NCBI GenBank assembly: GCA_024233455.1
Contig: JACKPP010000002.1
Location: 372,001 to 436,000 of the forward strand
Source of the DNA: Chlamydiales bacterium
GTDB taxonomy: Bacteria; Chlamydiota; Chlamydiia; Chlamydiales; JACKPQ01
Reading direction: 5' to 3'
DNA length: 64,000 nt
The position numbers and the translations under genes are program-made. The notes under the pieces were generated by a model. The model was not told where the DNA came from and made no database searches. It saw only the letters and a program-made list of their open reading frames with translations. Of the stretch, positions 58,452 to 64,000 are shown one piece after another (positions within the stretch are counted from its first letter, which is position 1; every line of letters begins with the position of its first letter).

Positions 58452-61403
58452 ATGGATGGGAAGATGTCGCTGTTGGATACTGAGGTAGGAAAGTGTTACA
58501 AAAATTTTGTGTGGACTAAAGTACATCCAATCGAGGAGCTCAGTTGCGTGCTCTACGAACTTAAGCATGAGCCTACAGGAGCCAGCATCATGCATATTGC
58601 CTGCGAGGACCCGGAAAATGTGTTTTGCTTAGGGCTGCAAACTTGGCCAGACAGCAGCAATGGGGTGGCTCACATTCTAGAGCACACCGTTTTATGTGGA
58701 TCAAAAAAATTCCCCGTTAAAGATCCCTTTTTTGGGATGACTCGTCGTAGTCTTAATACTTTTATGAACGCGTTTACAGGACAAGACTTTACCTGCTACC
58801 CCGCAGCGAGCCTGGTGGAGCAAGATTTTTACAACCTCCTTGAAGTCTACTGCGATGCAGTGTTTTTCCCCGAGCTCAAAGAGATGAGTTTTTTACAAGA
58901 GGGACACCGCTTTGAATTTCAAACGCCTAATGATGCAACTACGCCCCTCCTTTATCAAGGCATCGTCTACAACGAGATGAAAGGCGCCATGTCTAGCCCC
59001 GATAGCCGCATGTGGAAGGCCATCAATAAACATCTATTTCCCGAACTAACTTACGCCTACAACTCTGGCGGAGATCCAGACGAAATTCCCAACCTGACTT
59101 ACCAAGGGCTTAAGGACTTTCACGCCAAGTATTACCACCCCAGCCGCTGCACGTTTTATTTTTACGGCAATTTATCCATCGAAAAACATTTAGATTTTTT
59201 GCAAACCCATGTGTTTTCCAAAGTGGAAGCGGTAGATCCTTTGCCACCAATGCCCAGTCAAACACGCTTTAAAGCACCAGTTGTGGTCAATGAGCGCTAC
59301 CCCGCCCAAGAAAATGACACCACAATTGCCACCTTTTCTTGGCTGACAACCAAACCCACACAAGTCGAAGACACTTTAGCTCTTACTCTTCTAGATAGCG
59401 TTCTTACCGATAATGATGCCTCGCCCTTAAAACGCGCTCTGCTGGAAAGCAAGCTCTGTACGATGGCAGATAGCTTTCTCGATATTGAAACTAGCGAAAT
59501 TCCTTTTGTGATTATCTGTAAGGGCTGTCAAGATCAGGATGTGGAGCCGCTTAAAAATGTTATCCTCAATACTCTGGAGCGTTTAAGTCACACGGGTATC
59601 GATCCTCAAATGGCGCAAAGCGCTCTGCACCAGCTCGAATTTGAACGATTGGAAATCGGCGGCGGCGGCTACCCATTTGGCCTCAGCCTATTTTTCAGAT
59701 CAGGTCTGCTTAAACAACACGGCGGCAAGCCAGAAAATGGTCTGCAAATTTACACTCTTTTTGAAAAACTTCAAGCTAAAATCCAAGATCCCCAATATCT
59801 AGGTGGCTTGATCCGCCACTATCTTCTAGACAATCCCCATTTTGTCCAAGTTTCACTCCATCCTGACAGCAATTTAGAAAACGAAGAAGCACAAAACGAA
59901 CGTGAAAAACTAGATCGAATTGCCGCTGGCTTATCGGAAAAAGAAAAAGAGACAATCATTGCCAAAGCATCTCAACTCAAAGCCTTTCAACTTGAAAACG
60001 AGATGCAGTCACTCGACTGTCTGCCCAAAATTCACCTCAGCGATGTTTCCAAAGAAACTTTCGACTACCCCTTACAATCGGAGGATTTTGAAAACTTAAC
60101 CGTCTTTCACCACGAGACATTCACCAATCACATTATCTATTCCAGCTTGGTTTTTGACCTACCCGACATCAGTGAAGATGATCTTCCCTACGTGCAGCTT
60201 TTGGTCTCCATTTTAACCGAGCTGGGCGCTGCCGATAGAAACTACGCAGAAAACTTAAGCTATATCCAAGAACACATCGGTGGCATTAGCCTATCTTTGA
60301 ATCTTCATCCTCAACGCGGCAATTGCGAGGTGCTAAAACCTGCACTTATCTTGCGAGGAAAAGCGCTCATGCGTAATCGCAAGCATTTGTTTGGACTTTT
60401 AAAGGACTTTACACTGACTGCCAGAGTAGATGAAGAAGCGCGTATCAAAGAGCTGATTTTGCAGATATGTACGCACCTGCAACAACGTTTGAATCAAAAT
60501 GCCATGGGTTATGCTACCCTACTTTCCACCTCGCATCTGTCAAAATTAGGATCGATCAATGACAAATGGGGAGGCTTAACTTATTTTAAATTCATGGAAA
60601 GACTGGGCCGCGATATCGATCAGCATATGCCTAAGCTTTTGCAAAAATTTGAGCAAATAAAAAAAGCGCTGTTTCATTGCCACAAGCCCCATTTAGTTCT
60701 CTCCTGCGATCAAGAAACCTATGAGGTCCTAAAAAAAGAACATTTCTACGGCATCTCCAAGCTACCTGTTACACCCATGGTGCCATTTTCTCTACAGCCT
60801 ACAGCTTTGCAAGGCCTATCGCAAGGCAGGCCTATTTCAGCGCCGGTTGCTTTCACTAGTATGGGTTTTAAAACGATTGATTCCAATGACGAAAGAGCTG
60901 CCTACATTAGCATTGCCACTGAGCTTTTTGACAACAAGATACTGCACCCTAAAATCCGCGAACAAGGCGGCGCCTACGGCTCTGGATCTAGCTATAACGC
61001 TACTACAGGTAGTTTTTACTTCTACGCTTACCGCGACCCACAGCTAAAAAACACAATCGATGCTTTTCAATTAGCAGCTAAAGAAATTGCCACCGGTAAT
61101 TTTACTGAAGATGATTTAGACGAGGCCAAACTTGGGCTAGTCCAACACTTCGATGCTCCCTCATCTCCAGGGAGTAGAGCCTATACGGCGTATGTATGGC
61201 AACGCGAAAACAAAGTACTTAGCTGGCGCCAAAATTTTCGCAACAAAGTATTGACTGCCACCAAAAAAGAGATCGTGGATGCAGTAAAAACAGCCTTAAT
61301 ACCAAAACTAGAAAGTGGTTGTGTTGTATCATTTGCCTCGAAAAAATTGCTAGAAAAAGAAAATAAAAAAATGGCAAGGCCTCTTCCCATTTTACCCCTT
61401 TAA
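58452..61403 (+). CDS. Insulinase-family zinc protease, presequence-protease type
   Basis: An M16C metalloprotease of 983 residues. The inverted zinc motif HILEH (His74, Glu77, His78) is followed by the distal Glu in YNEMKGAM near 180. ILHPKIREQGGAYGSGSSYN near the C-terminus is the substrate-binding Arg/Tyr region. It degrades peptides in an enclosed chamber. It corresponds to C. trachomatis CT824, next to htrA in both genomes. The ATG at 58452 is the first in frame. Confidence 0.93.
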   Translation: MDGKMSLLDTEVGKCYKNFVWTKVHPIEELSCVLYELKHEPTGASIMHIACEDPENVFCLGLQTWPDSSNGVAHILEHTVLCGSKKFPVKDPFFGMTRRSLNTFMNAFTGQDFTCYPAASLVEQDFYNLLEVYCDAVFFPELKEMSFLQEGHRFEFQTPNDATTPLLYQGIVYNEMKGAMSSPDSRMWKAINKHLFPELTYAYNSGGDPDEIPNLTYQGLKDFHAKYYHPSRCTFYFYGNLSIEKHLDFLQTHVFSKVEAVDPLPPMPSQTRFKAPVVVNERYPAQENDTTIATFSWLTTKPTQVEDTLALTLLDSVLTDNDASPLKRALLESKLCTMADSFLDIETSEIPFVIICKGCQDQDVEPLKNVILNTLERLSHTGIDPQMAQSALHQLEFERLEIGGGGYPFGLSLFFRSGLLKQHGGKPENGLQIYTLFEKLQAKIQDPQYLGGLIRHYLLDNPHFVQVSLHPDSNLENEEAQNEREKLDRIAAGLSEKEKETIIAKASQLKAFQLENEMQSLDCLPKIHLSDVSKETFDYPLQSEDFENLTVFHHETFTNHIIYSSLVFDLPDISEDDLPYVQLLVSILTELGAADRNYAENLSYIQEHIGGISLSLNLHPQRGNCEVLKPALILRGKALMRNRKHLFGLLKDFTLTARVDEEARIKELILQICTHLQQRLNQNAMGYATLLSTSHLSKLGSINDKWGGLTYFKFMERLGRDIDQHMPKLLQKFEQIKKALFHCHKPHLVLSCDQETYEVLKKEHFYGISKLPVTPMVPFSLQPTALQGLSQGRPISAPVAFTSMGFKTIDSNDERAAYISIATELFDNKILHPKIREQGGAYGSGSSYNATTGSFYFYAYRDPQLKNTIDAFQLAAKEIATGNFTEDDLDEAKLGLVQHFDAPSSPGSRAYTAYVWQRENKVLSWRQNFRNKVLTATKKEIVDAVKTALIPKLESGCVVSFASKKLLEKENKKMARPLPILPL

Positions 61404-61435
61404 GTATATAATCGCAGTTTAACAAGGAGATGATC

Positions 61436-62869
61436 ATGCACTACATTTTAGCTTTTATTTTGATGGCAACTTCCCTTTTTTCCAATGGTACATCTTTTTA
61501 TCAACCAAGTGATACCAAAGGACTCAAAAACTGCAACTACTGCGGAGGACCTGGCCTAAAATCAGGGTTTGTTGGAGTGGCAAAAATGGCCAAACCCGCT
61601 GTGGTATTCCTAAGAGTTAAAGGACAACCTGTAGATCAATATAGCGGACAAAATCCTTACGAATTATTCCAAGACGATTTTTTCAACCGTTTTTTTGGTG
61701 TGCAGCCCCAGCAGCAACGCCCCAAACCCCAACCTCAAATGAGCCAAGGCTCGGGATTTTTCGTTTCTACTGATGGCTACATCATGACCAACGCCCACGT
61801 GGTGCACGAAGCTGTTGAAATCACTGCCGTGCTAAACGATGGCACCGAGCTGCCAGCCAAACTCGTCGGCAGTGACTCCCACACTGACCTTGCCGTTGTC
61901 AAAGTAGAAGGAGAGGGCTTCACCGCACTCAAATTTTGCGATTCTGATAATATCGAAGTGGGTGAATGGGCAATTGCTATTGGCAGCCCTTTTCAACTTG
62001 AAGCTACCGTAACTGTCGGTGTTGTCAGCGCTAAGGGACGCAATAATTTGCGTATTAACGACCTCGAAGACTTTATTCAGACTGATGCTGCCATCAATCC
62101 TGGTAATTCAGGCGGGCCGCTACTCAATATCAACGGCGAAGTGATGGGCGTTAACGCCGCTATTGTTTCAAAATCTGGAGGATACATGGGCATTGGATTC
62201 GCTATTCCTTCTCGCATGGCCCAACACGTAATGCAGCAGATCATTGAAAAAGGCATGGTCGATCGGGGCTTTATGGGAGTATCCTTGCAACCCCTTGATA
62301 AAGACCTGGCAGAGGCGTTTGGCCTTGATCAAGCCCAAGGTGCAGTCATTGCCCAAGTTGTACCTGACTCACCAGCTAGCCAAGCGGGCTTGCAAGCTGG
62401 CGATATTATCACCGCCTACAATGGCAAACCCGTCCAGTCGGCATCTTCCATTCGCAATGAAATTTCGATGATGAACCCTGGCACCACAGTCGATTTGACC
62501 GTCAACCGCAACGGTCGAATCATGCACATTCCAGTCACTTTGGGAAGCCGCTCCGAAATTTCCGGTGACACTTCGGAATCAGCGCAAAAAATCGGAATTG
62601 AGGTTGAAAACCTATCGCCGGAAATACGTCGAAAACTCAACCTATCTAGTGAGGATGAGGGCGTAGTAATTACCAGAGTTAAAGCCGGCTCTCTTGCGGC
62701 CCAAGCTGGCATGCGACCCGGATTTCTCATCATTGCGGTTAACCATAAAAAAGTAGAAAGCGTCAAAGACTTCAATCAAGCCTTAGCCGAGATGCCAAGT
62801 AAATCACGCGTGCTGATCCTCATCCGCCAAGGCCAGATGACCCGTTTTTACTCGTTAAAAGTGGATTAA
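61436..62869 (+). CDS. htrA: Periplasmic serine protease/chaperone HtrA (DegP-like)
   Basis: A signal peptide (MHYILAFILMATSLFSNG) precedes the trypsin-like domain with His121 in TNAHVV, Asp151 in HTDLAV and Ser225 in GNSGGPLL, then two PDZ domains (GFMGVSLQPLDKDLAEAFG; IGIEVENLSPEIRRKLN). It degrades or refolds misfolded envelope proteins. AAGGAG six bases upstream favours the ATG at 61436 over an in-frame ATG six bases earlier. CT823 counterpart, 32 bases downstream of the protease gene. Confidence 0.96.
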   Translation: MHYILAFILMATSLFSNGTSFYQPSDTKGLKNCNYCGGPGLKSGFVGVAKMAKPAVVFLRVKGQPVDQYSGQNPYELFQDDFFNRFFGVQPQQQRPKPQPQMSQGSGFFVSTDGYIMTNAHVVHEAVEITAVLNDGTELPAKLVGSDSHTDLAVVKVEGEGFTALKFCDSDNIEVGEWAIAIGSPFQLEATVTVGVVSAKGRNNLRINDLEDFIQTDAAINPGNSGGPLLNINGEVMGVNAAIVSKSGGYMGIGFAIPSRMAQHVMQQIIEKGMVDRGFMGVSLQPLDKDLAEAFGLDQAQGAVIAQVVPDSPASQAGLQAGDIITAYNGKPVQSASSIRNEISMMNPGTTVDLTVNRNGRIMHIPVTLGSRSEISGDTSESAQKIGIEVENLSPEIRRKLNLSSEDEGVVITRVKAGSLAAQAGMRPGFLIIAVNHKKVESVKDFNQALAEMPSKSRVLILIRQGQMTRFYSLKVD

Positions 62870-62916
62870 AGCACCTACTTGATGATGCGTAGATGGCTTA
62901 CCCCTTCTGCGCATCT

Positions 62917-64000
62917 TCAGTTTATAAGCGCGGAGAAATTCACAATTTCGGCAAAGTAGCCTTGCTGGATAACCGAATCTGCAACGCCGTTGACATGAAT
63001 TAAAACTGGGCGAATGGAAAATCCTTTGGGAGTGCATAGCTTCTCTACTTTTTTCTTTACTTCTGGGATGATATGAGCAGGTATTTCCGAAGAGCTAAAT
63101 TTAATTTCGCAAAGATATAATGTTTTATAGCGCGTCTGAATGAGAAAATCTATCTGACACCCTTGCTGCCTGACGGTCTTTGATTGAAAGAAAGGATTAG
63201 CAGCTACCACCTCATTAGGAGGGACATTTAAAAGCTTATACAACTTCAAACGATTATTGATGACGAGATTTTCAAATTGCAATCCCATGATTGATAGCCA
63301 GTTGTGAGGTAAATGTATTATTTCTTGATTTTTTATTTTACGTTTATTCGGATCAATATACTTCAGATAAAATCGCACATAATTATCACTTAGTCTGTAA
63401 CGACTTAATTTTGATTCCTGTCCTTTTTGTAAATTCCATGTAAAATCTCTAGATAGAAAACCGGTCTGGCAAAGGTCATCCATATAGCTACTTAAGTCGC
63501 CTGATTTTTGCTTATTCAATGTTTTGGCAATCTCGATGAGTGATTTTGGGCCGTCTACCAGCTTTTTCACAATTTGCTTGTAAACAGCGTTTCTTCTTGA
63601 GAATAGATCTGAAAAAATCTGATCGAATTCATTAAATAACAGTCCCTCAGGTTGAAAGCATAACCTCCGAATATTTTCTTCAGCGGTTAACCGTGGTTGA
63701 ATTTCTTCTAAGTACCTAGGAATACCTCCGGTAATGCCTAACACTTTAAATATTTCATAGGGTGAAACTTGTATTTGTCCATCCCAAAAAGCATGACAGT
63801 CCTCTAATGGAAGCTCCTTTAAATCCATAATGCGAGAAATGCGTCCCAAAAATCCAGTGCTGGAAATAATATTTTGTTCAATCCATGTGGAATGAGATCC
63901 AGATAAAATTAACATTAATTTAGGGTTTTGACTAAAATATTGATCCCAAATAATTTTAAGTTTACCTAAAAAATCTGGATCTTTAGATCCCATCCAAGAA
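62917..64000 (-). CDS. AAA ATPase (ATPase_2/DUF234 type), 5' end beyond the window
   Basis: The visible part reads WMGSKDPDFLGKLKIIWDQY, LMLILSGSHSTWIEQ (sensor 1), ITGGIPRYLEEI, a winged-helix region (KSLIEIAKTLNKQKSGDLSSYM) and the C-terminal DUF234 part QIDFLIQTRYKTLYLCEIKF (PD-(D/E)xK-like). Walker A and B lie upstream of position 64000 on this strand. The frame is open to the edge, so the gene is 5'-partial. It is the second such ATPase here, different in family from that at 42829. Confidence 0.88.
   Translation of the reverse strand, partial: SWMGSKDPDFLGKLKIIWDQYFSQNPKLMLILSGSHSTWIEQNIISSTGFLGRISRIMDLKELPLEDCHAFWDGQIQVSPYEIFKVLGITGGIPRYLEEIQPRLTAEENIRRLCFQPEGLLFNEFDQIFSDLFSRRNAVYKQIVKKLVDGPKSLIEIAKTLNKQKSGDLSSYMDDLCQTGFLSRDFTWNLQKGQESKLSRYRLSDNYVRFYLKYIDPNKRKIKNQEIIHLPHNWLSIMGLQFENLVINNRLKLYKLLNVPPNEVVAANPFFQSKTVRQQGCQIDFLIQTRYKTLYLCEIKFSSSEIPAHIIPEVKKKVEKLCTPKGFSIRPVLIHVNGVADSVIQQGYFAEIVNFSALIN

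Noticed and set aside
1..64000. CRISPR array, prophage module or replication origin
   Set aside because: No regularly spaced repeats, no phage structural or lysis genes and no cluster of DnaA boxes were seen. DinD and RhuM pieces alone do not make a prophage.

Overview
The window reads as part of the chromosome of an environmental (amoeba-associated type) member of the Chlamydiae. Gene order matches the Chlamydia trachomatis core in several blocks, from memory of that genome: nrdA-nrdB, insulinase-type protease, htrA, rmuC and pssA (CT823-CT828 neighbourhood); ileS and lepB (CT019-CT020); phoH followed by two conserved hypothetical genes (CT015-CT017). A TyrP permease, a Phe-containing (class Ic) ribonucleotide reductase NrdB and a eukaryote-like IleRS fit this. 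A cytochrome bo quinol oxidase operon, catalase, LexA-like protein, IS605 element and many acquired small enzymes point to a Parachlamydia/Waddlia/Simkania-type relative rather than Chlamydia itself. I cannot fix the genus.

Layout. 1-5.5 kb is an eroded accessory region. Four partial copies of a CAU-anticodon tRNA lie between gene fragments and cargo: pentapeptide-repeat protein, peptide deformylase, DinD, glyoxalase-fold protein and a CHMI-like tautomerase. 5.5-19.9 kb is mostly core: acetyltransferase, P-loop kinase, tyrP, a porin-like outer membrane protein, Na+/H+ antiporter, lepB, an EEP-nuclease-fold protein, ileS and a hydrolase. 20.1 kb holds ssrA (tmRNA). 20.5-26.5 kb is an island bounded by copies of the ssrA 3' end, with methyltransferase, a truncated phosphotransferase, an IS200/IS605 element (tnpB interrupted by a stop codon) and a VOC-EVE-MarR operon with palindromic operators. 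26.5-35.3 kb is a patchwork of metabolic and stress genes (methyltransferase, SDR, BNR-repeat protein, truncated rhuM, catalase, hydrolases, PhnA, GyrI-like, Ntn hydrolase, MepB). 35.4-42.7 kb carries a carbonic anhydrase, RhlE-like helicase and the cyoABCD-cyoE region, with an unlisted Cys-rich small lipoprotein gene on the opposite strand. 42.7-64 kb is mainly core: AAA ATPase, phoH, CT016/CT017-like genes, DUF455, rmuC, a LexA-like regulator, pssA-nagZ, nrdAB with paired NrdR boxes, an Inc-like small membrane protein, the insulinase-type protease, htrA and a second AAA ATPase running off the end.

How it works together. The core supplies dNTPs (nrdAB under NrdR), secretion and envelope quality control (LepB, HtrA, protease), phospholipid synthesis (PssA), wall-fragment processing (NagZ) and aerobic respiration (Cyo). 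The accessory genes are mainly detoxification, modification and stress functions. The main points for a second look are the repeated tRNA and ssrA 3'-end scars, a LexA-like protein lacking all three self-cleavage residues, a 138-bp nested palindrome after pssA, an alternating four-site operator in front of an AAA ATPase gene, and the small Cys-rich lipoprotein in the cyo region. All identifications come from reading sequence and motifs; no database search was run.
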